Shown here one piece after another: positions 18,596 to 26,358 of a stretch of 64,000 nt of DNA. The position numbers and the translations under genes were made by a program. Origin of the DNA: Runella slithyformis DSM 19594. GTDB taxonomy: Bacteria; Bacteroidota; Bacteroidia; Cytophagales; Spirosomataceae. Position 1 is the stretch's first letter, and every line of letters begins with the position of its first letter. A model generated the notes under the pieces. That model searched no databases, had not been told where the DNA came from, and was given only the letters and a program-made list of their open reading frames with translations. Location: assembly GCF_000218895.1 (NCBI RefSeq), contig NC_015703.1, positions 178,501-242,500 on the forward strand. Reading direction: 5' to 3'.

Positions 18596-19061
18596 TTTTT
18601 TTTAATTCCGGTACCGTCTCTTCCCGCCACTGCTGGACTTTCTGCTTGCTCTGCTGGCGAGCCTTTTTGGCGGGCTTCTGCAAGCTCCATCCCAGTTTTT
18701 TTAGGATACGCCCCACCTGCGTTAGGTCGTAGCTGACACCGAATAGCCTGCCAATCAACTCGTTGACACGAGAGCGTGTCCAGATGTGGCCGGGAAAACC
18801 GTGGCTGACAGCACCTTGTTTAAGCTCTTCGACAAGCTGCGAAAGCTGTTCTGACGTCAGTTTAGGCAACGAACCTGGCGGCTTTCGGGCCAGCAAGCCT
18901 TCCGCCCCCAACTCCCGATACTTTTTCAGCGTCTGGCTTACCCAGCCCTCGGTCAGTCCAAGAGCCGAGGTGATGTCCTTCTGCTTCCAACCCGCTTCTT
19001 TCAACTCCACGCAGCGGCGACGTAGTATTTCGTAATCTGATGGTTTGTATTTTGCTTTCAT
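18585..19061 (-). CDS. IS630 transposase, N-terminal frame (DNA binding)
   Basis: 158 residues. Two helix-turn-helix regions are visible: a helix pair near residues 20-60 (GWKQKDITSALGLTEGWVSQTLKKY) and a second winged-helix-like part near 70-130. The last residues (VPELKKSRG) run over an A8 tract and into a stop. The DDE half lies in another frame directly after the tract. Together they give about 336 residues, the usual IS630 transposase length. Confidence 0.88.
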   Translation of the reverse strand: MKAKYKPSDYEILRRRCVELKEAGWKQKDITSALGLTEGWVSQTLKKYRELGAEGLLARKPPGSLPKLTSEQLSQLVEELKQGAVSHGFPGHIWTRSRVNELIGRLFGVSYDLTQVGRILKKLGWSLQKPAKKARQQSKQKVQQWREETVPELKKSRG

Positions 19062-19102
19062 AAATGCAATTTACAAACTTTATAAACCTATTCACCCATC
19101 AA

Positions 19103-19522
19103 TAAGTATGTCTGAATACACAACTGCTTTTTCCTTATACACATAAAATACATGGCAAAATCACATTCACATCTTTGTATTTATCACTAAAAATCAACAA
19201 CGTATTAAAAAAACACCTAAAAGAATAAATATTAAATATCAATCAAAACTGCGCTTTTATTTTGTTTATTCAATAACGTATTATTCAACAAACGAAAAAT
19301 GTCGACTATTTTAAATTACGAAGTAATTATTAAAAATAATGAGTTCATACTTCAAAAGTAACCCACTACTTTTGTTCAATGCTTAACTCAACTTTATATT
19401 GAATATTTATTATTCAAATGCTTCCCGAGCAGGGATTTAAGTTAAAAAGTTACCCCATAAAAAAGCGCTGAGTCGCAAAGTAAAACCTCTGCTCCTCAGC
19501 GCAATTACATGATTTTGTATTT
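19103..19522. other. AT-rich intergenic region
   Basis: About 420 bases, strongly AT-rich, no gene seen. The right part holds the trhO terminator. The left boundary is the IS630 right end. Confidence 0.5.
19459..19502 (-). terminator. Terminator after trhO
   Basis: GCGCTGAG (19465-19472) pairs with CTCAGCGC (19495-19502). On the minus strand the stem is followed by a T-run. The loop resembles that of the hairpin at 24651-24720, so both may belong to one repeat family. Confidence 0.7.
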
Positions 19523-20497
19523 TCACGCCTCCTCCTTTTTCATTGATTTTTTGAAGCTTTTCAATCCCTGCAACGGCGTATAATGGTCGCTCTTTTTAGG
19601 ATAGTAGCCGGTGCCGTTGTAGACGCGCTTGTTGGGACTGCATTTACATTCTTCAGAGCAGGCCCCTTCCATTTTCCAGCCACAATCTTCGCACATCGCT
19701 ACGTGGATATTGCAGTCGTTGTTGGCGCAGTTGACCATGCGGTCGGAGGCCGTACCGCACACGTAGCATTTCGAAATCACTTTGGGGTTTACTTGGTTAA
19801 CATCCACCGTCAGGCGGTTGTCGAATACATAGCATTTTCCCTCAAAATCTTCGCCGCCCGCCTCCAGTCCGTATTTGATGATGCCGCCGTGGAGTTGGTA
19901 GACATTATCAAAGCCTTGGTCTAAAAGATACGCGCTCGCTTTTTCGCACTTGATACCACCCGTGCAATAGGTGACGATTTTCTTGCCCTGCCCTTTGAGG
20001 TGCTCGATCTCTTTGATATGGTCGGGGAGTTCGCGCAGGTTTTCCATGTCGAACGTAATAGCCCCCTTAAATTTTCCAACGCTGTGCTCGTAGTTGGAGC
20101 GCATGTCTATAATCACCAAGTCAGGGTCTTCCTGAAGCAGTTGCTTAAATTCCGCCGGCTCCAAATGCACCCCGGTTTGTTTGAGCGGGTCAACGGGCAA
20201 GTCCGAATTAACGATCTCTTCTTTCAGCCGCACGTGCAGTTTCTGAAATGCGTGCGCTTCGTGGTATTCCACTTTAAAATCAATGGTGGCAAAACGCGGG
20301 TCTTCTTTGACCCATTTCATATAGGCTTCGCAATCGTCTGCCAAACCCGAAACGGTACCATTGAGCCCTTCGGGAGCGATGATGATTCGGCCGAGCAAAT
20401 TATTTTTTACACAAAACTCGTGCTGCGCGTCGCGGTACGCTTCGGTATCTTTGATGGGCACGTATTGATAATACAAAAGGACACTGTAAGGCTTCAT
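19523..20497 (-). CDS. trhO: tRNA U34 hydroxylase (rhodanese domain)
   Basis: About 324 residues from MKPYSVLLYY, the start typical of the family; an ATG nine codons upstream (20524) is an alternative. An N-terminal acylphosphatase-like domain (about 1-95) precedes a rhodanese domain with Cys178 in the TYCTGGIKCEK loop, then a C-terminal Cys-rich segment (about 230-300) with several CxxC pairs that may bind zinc. TrhO hydroxylates uridine 34 of some tRNAs, the first step to 5-methoxy- or carboxymethoxyuridine. Two TAnnTTTG elements lie upstream. Confidence 0.9.
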   Translation of the reverse strand: MKPYSVLLYYQYVPIKDTEAYRDAQHEFCVKNNLLGRIIIAPEGLNGTVSGLADDCEAYMKWVKEDPRFATIDFKVEYHEAHAFQKLHVRLKEEIVNSDLPVDPLKQTGVHLEPAEFKQLLQEDPDLVIIDMRSNYEHSVGKFKGAITFDMENLRELPDHIKEIEHLKGQGKKIVTYCTGGIKCEKASAYLLDQGFDNVYQLHGGIIKYGLEAGGEDFEGKCYVFDNRLTVDVNQVNPKVISKCYVCGTASDRMVNCANNDCNIHVAMCEDCGWKMEGACSEECKCSPNKRVYNGTGYYPKKSDHYTPLQGLKSFKKSMKKEEA

Positions 20498-20584
20498 CAC
20501 AAAAAACGGTTCTTCATTACGCAAACGGCCGGCCGTTTGCTGTTTGTCAATCAGTTAAAAAAAATTGACCGGATAGGTTTCCTG

Positions 20585-20600
20585 CAAAAATACAAATTTA
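20585..20600 (-). promoter_or_regulatory. Two adjacent -7 elements upstream of trhO
   Basis: On the minus strand TAAATTTG (20593-20600) and TATTTTTG (20585-20592) lie side by side; both match TAnnTTTG. Confidence 0.4.
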
Positions 20601-20655
20601 TCGTCAGTCGCTCATTCATAATGGTCATTTCAAGGGAAAAACATCAAAATCTCTT

Positions 20656-20663
20656 TATCTTCG
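20656..20663 (+). promoter_or_regulatory. Possible -7 element of deoxynucleoside kinase
   Basis: TATCTTCG, one mismatch to TAnnTTTG; the same octamer followed by CAG occurs upstream of the methyltransferase at 40537. Confidence 0.35.
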
Positions 20664-20748
20664 CAGACTTTTTGTATATTTCTACGTCTTACTGATAAAT
20701 CATTTTACCCTAAATATAATTACTACTAACGGTTAACTTTCTACCTCA

Positions 20749-21363
20749 ATGCACATTGCTATTACCGGAAACATTGGTGCGGGTAAAACCACACTGGCAC
20801 GAAAACTATCTGAACATTACAAGTGGGGCGTGCTATACGAAGCCGTAGAAGGCAACCCTTACTTATCCGATTTTTACGAGGATATGGCCCGCTGGTCGTT
20901 CAATCTACAGGTTTTCTTTCTCAACAGCCGCTTTTCACAGGCCCAGAAAATCCGCTCAATGCACTACCAAACCGTGGTACAGGACCGCACTATTTACGAA
21001 GATGCGTTCATCTTTGCCAAAAACCTGGCCGACTCCAAATTGATGGAAGAGCGCGACTACCAAAACTACCTGATGCTGTACGAAACCATGATGAATGCTA
21101 TCCAGGCACCCGATCTGATCGTATATCTACAAGCCGATCTGCCCAAACTTCGCAGTCAGATCCAAAAGCGGGGACGTGACTTTGAGCAAAGCATCTCCGA
21201 TGAGTATCTGCTGAATCTGAATGAATTATACGAAAATTTCGCCCACAGTTATTTGGACGGAACATTGCTGACCATTAATGTCAACAACCTTGACTTTGAA
21301 AACAATCCAGACGATTTTGATTTTATTGTTCAGCAAATGAATAAAGCATTGGGGTATCGATGA
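20749..21363 (+). CDS. Deoxynucleoside kinase
   Basis: 204 residues. The P-loop is GNIGAGKTT (residues 7-15), the central QDRTIYED motif carries the substrate-contacting Arg, and a lid region with RGRDFEQ lies near residues 140-150. This matches the dCK/dGK family that phosphorylates deoxyadenosine, deoxyguanosine or deoxycytidine in salvage. A short AACGGTTAACTTT motif sits 8 bases before the start. Convergent with nrdB, the other dNTP-supply gene here. Confidence 0.9.
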   Translation: MHIAITGNIGAGKTTLARKLSEHYKWGVLYEAVEGNPYLSDFYEDMARWSFNLQVFFLNSRFSQAQKIRSMHYQTVVQDRTIYEDAFIFAKNLADSKLMEERDYQNYLMLYETMMNAIQAPDLIVYLQADLPKLRSQIQKRGRDFEQSISDEYLLNLNELYENFAHSYLDGTLLTINVNNLDFENNPDDFDFIVQQMNKALGYR

Positions 21364-21381
21364 AAGAAGCGAGTAGCGAGA

Positions 21382-21420
21382 AAACAGAAAAAGGAAGCCT
21401 GGGCTTCCTTTTTCTGTTTG
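21382..21420 (+). terminator. Terminator after deoxynucleoside kinase
   Basis: Near-perfect hairpin AAACAGAAAAAGGAAGCC / GGCTTCCTTTTTCTGTTT with a two-base loop, just after the kinase stop. Confidence 0.8.
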
Positions 21421-21476
21421 TATTATTGCATTAACTGTGAACAGCCTACTGTAAACTGCTGACTGCCTACTATAGG

Positions 21477-22472
21477 CTAAAAATCAGCGTCAAAGCTAAG
21501 TTGCTGTACTTCTCTTTCTTTGCTGGAATTTTTTACCCCTGCTTTCTGGTACTCACCCACTTTTTTCTCGAAGAAATTGGTTTTTCCCTGCAATGAGATC
21601 ATGTCCATAAAGTCAAACGGATTAACGGCATTATACACTTTTTGCAAGCCCAACGACAGCAACAAGTGATCAGCCACGAACTCTATGTACTCATTCATCA
21701 ATTTTGAGTTCATTCCAATCAACGAGACGGGCAAGGATTCGGTCACAAATTCCTGCTCAATGGCCACTGCATCCTTAATTAAAGAGTACACCGTTTCTTC
21801 GGGCAACTTATTGACAATGTGGTCGGTGTAAAGCAGACAGGCAAAATCACGGTGCAGGCCTTCATCGCGGGAGATAAGCTCATTGGAGAAAGAAAGTCCT
21901 TTCATCAAACCGCGTTTTTTTAACCAGAAGATAGAACAGAACGAGCCCGAAAAGAAAATCCCTTCCACGGCCGCAAACGCAATCAGCCGCTCGGCAAAGG
22001 TACCGTTGCCTATCCAGCGCAAAGCCCATTCGGCTTTTTTCTGCACGCAGGGGATGGTTTCAATGGCCCGCAGCATTCTGTCTTTTTCCACCGGGTCTTT
22101 GATGTACGTATCTATCAGCAACGAATACGTTTCAGAGTGAATGTTTTCCATGGCAATTTGAAATCCATAGAAACATTTGGCTTCTGCATACTGTACTTCT
22201 TTCAGAAAATTGACCGCCAGATTTTCATTTACAATCCCATCTGAGGCTGCAAAAAAAGCCAACACGTGCGAAATGAAATGGCGCTCGCCATCATTCAGCT
22301 TATCCCAATCCTGCATATCAGAGGCAAGGTCAATCTCTTCCGCTGTCCAAAAGGCCGCTTCGTGGTTTTTGTAAAATTGCCAAATGTCGTGGTGCTTGAT
22401 CGGAAAAAGCACAAAACGGTGGGGGTCTTCAACCAATAACGGCTCTTCAGAAGCATCTAATAAATTTGACAT
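21477..22472 (-). CDS. nrdB: Ribonucleotide reductase beta subunit
   Basis: 331 residues, class I R2 type. Iron or metal ligands lie in the helices with SDMQDW, the paired [23 protein letters not shown] segment and the later E..H pair near residues 190-210. The C-terminus QQLSFDADF is the tail that docks on the alpha subunit. It makes deoxyribonucleotides together with NrdA, which is not next to it here. An exact -7 element lies 79 bases upstream. Confidence 0.94.
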   Translation of the reverse strand: MSNLLDASEEPLLVEDPHRFVLFPIKHHDIWQFYKNHEAAFWTAEEIDLASDMQDWDKLNDGERHFISHVLAFFAASDGIVNENLAVNFLKEVQYAEAKCFYGFQIAMENIHSETYSLLIDTYIKDPVEKDRMLRAIETIPCVQKKAEWALRWIGNGTFAERLIAFAAVEGIFFSGSFCSIFWLKKRGLMKGLSFSNELISRDEGLHRDFACLLYTDHIVNKLPEETVYSLIKDAVAIEQEFVTESLPVSLIGMNSKLMNEYIEFVADHLLLSLGLQKVYNAVNPFDFMDMISLQGKTNFFEKKVGEYQKAGVKNSSKEREVQQLSFDADF

Positions 22473-22551
22473 AGAATAGGGCTTTAAAAAAGTTTATGAA
22501 AAAAAATTAATAATTCATTAATACTTAAGCGTGGGTATTATTTGGACGTAA

Positions 22552-22559
22552 CAAATTTA
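22552..22559 (-). promoter_or_regulatory. -7 promoter element of nrdB
   Basis: TAAATTTG on the minus strand, exact TAnnTTTG match. Confidence 0.4.
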
Positions 22560-22560
22560 T

Positions 22561-22568
22561 TAACTTTG
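22561..22568 (+). promoter_or_regulatory. Possible -7 element of polysaccharide deacetylase
   Basis: TAACTTTG on the plus strand, back to back with the nrdB element; it is 140 bases from the deacetylase start, so the assignment is uncertain. Confidence 0.3.
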
Positions 22569-22708
22569 ATGGATTCTTTGATGTGTGAGTAACTGCCCTT
22601 TTTGAATTTCTTAAAAATAGTTCAAATTTCTTTTTTACAACTCAAAGTCTATCAATGCGTTCATCAAATAAATTCTTTCTTTTTTACAATCGGTACGTAT
22701 AAAGGTTT

Positions 22709-23476
22709 ATGTTGCTTGTCATCATTGGGTTGTCAGTGCCTGCAGTATTGACCTTCTTACTGCTCCGTAAGACAGGGCAGAAAATACGCATCCTGATGTA
22801 CCACAAAGTAGACCCTCACCACCGCGACATGCTGACTGTCACCTCAGAACAACTTGAAACACACCTTGATTATTTGCAAAAACAAGGGTACGAGTTTCTT
22901 CGTACTCAACACCTTTCCAACCGATCGCTTTCTGTATCCAAAGGTGTTTTGATCACTTTTGATGATGCTTATGTCAATAACTTGGAATATGCGTATCCTG
23001 TTTTAAAAAAATATAACGCCCGTGCTACGCTGTTCGTTCCTTCGGGCTATGCCGGGCAGTCCAGTCAATGGGATATAAAAGCAGAGCCGCTTTTGTCGCC
23101 CGAGCAGCTTCGACAATTGGATACCGACGTCTTTGAACTTGGTCTTCACTCACATACGCATCGTCATTATGGAAAATTGACCGCCGCCGAAATCGAAGAA
23201 GATCTGCGCCAAAATATTCGGTTTTTCAACCAACATCGTCTCCCTTTTGTGCCTGTGTTTGCGTATCCCTACGGCGGTCGCCCCAAAGACAAATCCGTTA
23301 AGCGCCAAATGCAGCACACGATGGCAACCTTGGGTATTACATTTGCCTTCCGAATCGGCAATCGCCTCAACCGCTTTCCTTTTTCCGATCCCTACGAAAT
23401 CCAACGAATCGATATTCGCGGCACAGATACCTTAGAAGACTTTGCCCGCAAAGTAAAATGGGGAAAACAATTTTAA
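22709..23476 (+). CDS. Polysaccharide deacetylase family protein
   Basis: 255 residues. One N-terminal membrane helix (1-19) precedes a NodB-type domain. The TFDD motif (83-86) gives the catalytic and metal-binding Asp, HSHTH (147-151) the two metal His, and AYPYGG near residue 190 the third motif. Such enzymes remove N- or O-acetyl groups from cell-wall or exopolysaccharide sugars. The exact substrate cannot be read. The next gene starts about 50 bases downstream on the same strand. Confidence 0.88.
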   Translation: MLLVIIGLSVPAVLTFLLLRKTGQKIRILMYHKVDPHHRDMLTVTSEQLETHLDYLQKQGYEFLRTQHLSNRSLSVSKGVLITFDDAYVNNLEYAYPVLKKYNARATLFVPSGYAGQSSQWDIKAEPLLSPEQLRQLDTDVFELGLHSHTHRHYGKLTAAEIEEDLRQNIRFFNQHRLPFVPVFAYPYGGRPKDKSVKRQMQHTMATLGITFAFRIGNRLNRFPFSDPYEIQRIDIRGTDTLEDFARKVKWGKQF

Positions 23477-23527
23477 CTGCTCCTCTTTTTGTTGGTGAAT
23501 GCTCATAACGATTAACTTTCAAGATGT

Positions 23528-24643
23528 ATGACCCCAACTTCCTGGTATCAACTCCAAGATGAAGCACAGGCTGACTCTCCTTCTTTACTGATCTATAAAG
23601 AGCGCACTCAGCAAAATATCGCTGTAATGATTAACATTGCGGGAGGTGCCGATCGTCTTTATACCCACGTAAAGACCAACAAGATGCCCGAGGTCGTAAA
23701 ATTGATGCTCGACGCAGGCATCTCCAAATTCAAATGTGCCACCATTGCCGAAGCTGAAATGGCGGCCATCGCAGGAGCCAAACACCTCGTTATTGCACAT
23801 CAATTAGTGGGGCCGAAAATTGAACGATTCGTGGCGTTGTGCCAAAAATATCCGGAGGTATTCTTTGCCTCACTGATTGATACGGAAGCCATAGCCAACG
23901 ACCATAATGCGATTTTTGAGAGACACGGCCTGACCGCAAACATTTTTTTAGATGTAAACAATGGAATGGACCGCTCAGGGCATCCTCTCAACGATACCAT
24001 TCCGGCATTATACAAGCATCTGCACGCCTTGCCAAACGTACAGTGCCATGGATTACACGTCTACGACGGTCATTTGCGCACCCCGGATTTTGAAACGCGT
24101 AAACACGAAGTGGACGCGGGCTTTGTGGATGTGCAGCATTTTGTGGAATCCATCACGGAAGCAGGCCTGCCCAAGCCCATCATTATCGCGGGAGGAACAC
24201 CCACGTTCACCTCACATGCCCTGCGGAATGAAACCTATTGCAGTCCGGGAACCTGCGTACTGTGGGATTGGGGCTACGGCGACAAACTCCCCGAACAACC
24301 TTTCGAATACGCCGCATTGGTGTTGACACGCGTGATTTCCAAGCCGCAAAAAGGAATCGTTACCATTGACATGGGACACAAAGCCGTCGCGGCAGAAAAT
24401 CCGATCGATAAACGAATCCGTTTTTTGAATTTGGAAAACTATGAGCTCATCGGCCAGAGCGAAGAGCATGGAGTGCTCAAGGTGCAGGATTGGGAAAGCA
24501 TCCGGGTGGGGGATGTGTTGTATGGTGTGCCGTATCACGTATGCCCCACGGTCAATCTGTACGACGAGGCCTATGTTGTAGAAAATCAAACCATTACCGG
24601 TACGTGGCAGGTGCTGGGAAGAAAAAGAAGAATTACGGTTTAA
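23528..24643 (+). CDS. D-threonine aldolase-like PLP enzyme
   Basis: 371 residues. The N-terminal alanine-racemase-type barrel contains the PLP Lys in the THVKTNKMPE segment (about residues 46-55) and an HVYDGHLR motif. The C-terminal beta domain has the CSPGTC and IDMGHKA motifs typical of D-threonine aldolase / D-serine dehydratase-like proteins, where a His and an acid bind a metal. It probably splits or dehydrates a D-hydroxyamino acid. An AACGATTAACTTT motif lies 8 bases before the start. Confidence 0.88.
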   Translation: MTPTSWYQLQDEAQADSPSLLIYKERTQQNIAVMINIAGGADRLYTHVKTNKMPEVVKLMLDAGISKFKCATIAEAEMAAIAGAKHLVIAHQLVGPKIERFVALCQKYPEVFFASLIDTEAIANDHNAIFERHGLTANIFLDVNNGMDRSGHPLNDTIPALYKHLHALPNVQCHGLHVYDGHLRTPDFETRKHEVDAGFVDVQHFVESITEAGLPKPIIIAGGTPTFTSHALRNETYCSPGTCVLWDWGYGDKLPEQPFEYAALVLTRVISKPQKGIVTIDMGHKAVAAENPIDKRIRFLNLENYELIGQSEEHGVLKVQDWESIRVGDVLYGVPYHVCPTVNLYDEAYVVENQTITGTWQVLGRKRRITV

Positions 24644-24650
24644 AATCAAA

Positions 24651-24720
24651 ATCACGCAAAGGCGCTAAGGTGCAAAGGGATTTACACTCTGCATCTCAGC
24701 GCCTTTGCGTGATTAAAAAA
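24651..24720. terminator. Bidirectional hairpin between convergent genes
   Basis: Long inverted repeat AATCACGCAAAGGCGCT / AGCGCCTTTGCGTGATT (with TAAGGTGC / GCATCTC partly pairing inside) followed by an A/T run on both sides. Ends the D-threonine aldolase-like gene and the hsp20 gene. Similar core to 19459-19502. Confidence 0.75.
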
Positions 24721-24729
24721 TTTGTCAGG

Positions 24730-25146
24730 TTAGGCCACAAATATCTCCTGTGCGGGTTGTTCCGAGCCGGGAATGATCGGGAGGGTTACCTGCAAAATCC
24801 CGTTTTGGTACTCGGCTTTAATGGCCGCCGAGTCAATCGTTTCGTCGACAAAAAAACTGCGCTCAAAAGACGCTTTTCGGAATTCCGTACGAATCCAATT
24901 TTTGTTGTCTGTCGCCTCTTCTTTGGCCTGATAGGAGACTGTCAGTTCGTTGCCTTTGAGGCTGATCTTAAACTCTTCTTTGGCGCGGTCGGGCGCAATG
25001 ACGAAAATTTCGTAGGTGCTTTCGGTCTTCAAAACATTGACCGGGACGCGAAAAGCGCCGCCGCCAAAGGCCCTGCCGAATCGCCGTCCTTGGTGGCCGT
25101 ACCCCATGCCGGGGTGCCCGTAGCCACATCTTCCTTGGTGATGCAT
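24730..25146 (-). CDS. Hsp20 small heat-shock protein
   Basis: 138 residues. An unusual Gly/His/Arg-rich N-terminus (residues 1-30) is followed by an alpha-crystallin domain (about 32-128) ending in the NGILQVTLP motif (GxL pair and Pro). Small heat-shock proteins hold unfolding proteins in oligomers. It is the last gene of a same-strand run with two small hydrophobic or His-rich proteins, beginning with a sigma factor, which suggests stress control. The C-terminal tail has no clear I-x-I/V motif. Confidence 0.88.
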   Translation of the reverse strand: MHHQGRCGYGHPGMGYGHQGRRFGRAFGGGAFRVPVNVLKTESTYEIFVIAPDRAKEEFKISLKGNELTVSYQAKEEATDNKNWIRTEFRKASFERSFFVDETIDSAAIKAEYQNGILQVTLPIIPGSEQPAQEIFVA

Positions 25147-25165
25147 ATGGTTTTAATTTAGTTGG

Positions 25166-25366
25166 TTACTGATTTTTTGAGGCTTCAACCTGAGGCTTTT
25201 CAGGCCCTTTTTCGTTGTGGTTGTGCCAACGGCTTTCGCATTGTGCTTGGTGTTGACCATGATAATGGCGGTGGTGCCAATGACGATGCCCTGCGGTAAA
25301 GCGCAAACTTGCGGCGGTCACGAGCGCGACTGTCACGCCCAAGACCCATTTGGTTCTTCGGTGCAT
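25166..25366 (-). CDS. Small His-rich membrane-anchored or exported protein
   Basis: 66 residues that I do not recognise. A hydrophobic segment (about 7-24) serves as signal or anchor. It is followed by a His-rich stretch (nine His between residues 27 and 50), then a charged tail. This pattern could bind metal ions in the periplasm. It lies 19 bases from hsp20 and about 25 from the next upstream gene, consistent with an operon. Confidence 0.6.
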   Translation of the reverse strand: MHRRTKWVLGVTVALVTAASLRFTAGHRHWHHRHYHGQHQAQCESRWHNHNEKGPEKPQVEASKNQ

Positions 25367-25391
25367 ATTGATTCAGAATGGATAAGGTTGA

Positions 25392-25646
25392 TTAGATCTT
25401 TATGGTAGGACGTTGAAATTCGTCTTTCAATCCTTCTTTACGGTACTGACCCGTTACATCTTCATACGGCGCAAAATGAGTTTGGTATTGCTTCCAATAC
25501 CGGCGGCGACGCCAGGCAAACACCCGGAAGAACAAGCCCGCAAAAAGAAAGAACAAAAAGACTTTCAGTAATAAGAAAGGAAGGATAAAAAGAAAAAGGC
25601 CACCTACCAGGCCCGCGCCGATCACTCTCAAAAGTTGTGTAAACAT
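25392..25646 (-). CDS. Small membrane protein, function unknown
   Basis: 84 residues. One or two hydrophobic helices (about 8-42) rich in Leu and Phe, then a basic RRRR segment and a charged cytoplasmic tail. No family recognised. Same strand and close spacing to the His-rich and Hsp20 genes. Confidence 0.6.
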   Translation of the reverse strand: MFTQLLRVIGAGLVGGLFLFILPFLLLKVFLFFLFAGLFFRVFAWRRRRYWKQYQTHFAPYEDVTGQYRKEGLKDEFQRPTIKI

Positions 25647-25971
25647 AGCTGTTATGTGTTAAAATGATTTGTTAAAAAAGGTACAGGTTGCTGTACAGTA
25701 AGGATGACGAATGAAACCAAAAATTACTTTAAAGAATGGGAAGAAATTTTCAGTTTTTTTTTACGGTTCGGTCGGAGGCAGAATCAGGGCAGACGCAAGG
25801 CTTGTCTCTACAATACCCTTTTACATTTAAAATTTATAATTCTGCGGTTTTTCGGTTCAATAATTTACGGGCAGACGCAAGCAGACGCCGCGCGGGCCTG
25901 CCCCTACAGTATCGCCCCCTTTTACATTTAAAATTTATTATTTTTCGGTTTTTCGGTTCAATGACCTGCCT
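25647..25971. repeat. Intergenic region with two repeat copies
   Basis: No gene. Two related copies (25787-25861 and 25869-25962). Each starts GGGCAGACGCAAG and ends with the shared segment CTTTTACATTTAAAATTTAT, then TCGG and GGTTCAAT. The second copy has an extra GC-rich insert. The region separates the sigma factor/membrane pair from the downstream genes. Confidence 0.7.
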
Positions 25972-26313
25972 CTACCGTTGGCATCGTTTGCGCCATTCTT
26001 CTTTTAATTTGGCCCGTTCTTCATCGGTCAAGTTCGTCCATTTTTCCCGCCAGGGAGGGCCGCCCGGCATTTTGTTTTCTCCTCGCCAACGCGCATTGCC
26101 GCCCATGGAACCACGCCCGAAGTTACCGAACAGAATACGGCATAACACGAGCAGGCCTACCGCCTGCCAAAACGAAATGAGGCTTACCCCTAATAAGGGT
26201 GGCAGGATAGCGTTCCAAAGCCATTTGACAATCGCACCCAATGCCAACGCTGCCGCCGCCGCAAAAAAGGGAAAAAGCCAAAAGCGAGGTCTATCATTAC
26301 GTGATCTGTTCAT
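25972..26313 (-). CDS. Membrane protein next to sigma factor
   Basis: 113 residues. Two hydrophobic segments (about 12-34 and 38-62), a Gly/Arg/Trp-rich linker, and a charged C-terminus (LTDEERAKLKEEWRKRC) that should form a helix. The helix sequence resembles those of small CpxP/Spy-like stress proteins, but only loosely. It starts 45 bases after the sigma factor gene and is probably co-transcribed; it could be a sensor or regulator of that factor, though I see no anti-sigma motif. Confidence 0.6.
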   Translation of the reverse strand: MNRSRNDRPRFWLFPFFAAAAALALGAIVKWLWNAILPPLLGVSLISFWQAVGLLVLCRILFGNFGRGSMGGNARWRGENKMPGGPPWREKWTNLTDEERAKLKEEWRKRCQR

Positions 26314-26358
26314 ATTCTTTCTTATTTATCGATCGACTTCTATAAAAAAACGACGCTC

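Larger units (their letters stand above)
18038..19102 (-). mobile_element. IS630-family insertion sequence
   Basis: A 1,065-base element flanked by TA on both sides (18036-18037 and 19103-19104), the target duplication of the IS630/Tc1 group. The ends are imperfect inverted repeats starting TTGATAGATGAAT on the left and TTGATGGGTGAAT on the right (read inward). It carries one transposase split over two frames on the minus strand. All catalytic residues are present, so the element may be active. Confidence 0.88.

Noticed and set aside
18457..18690. Third open frame inside the IS630 element
   Set aside because: It spans the A8 run in the -1 frame but has no DDE residues and ends early.
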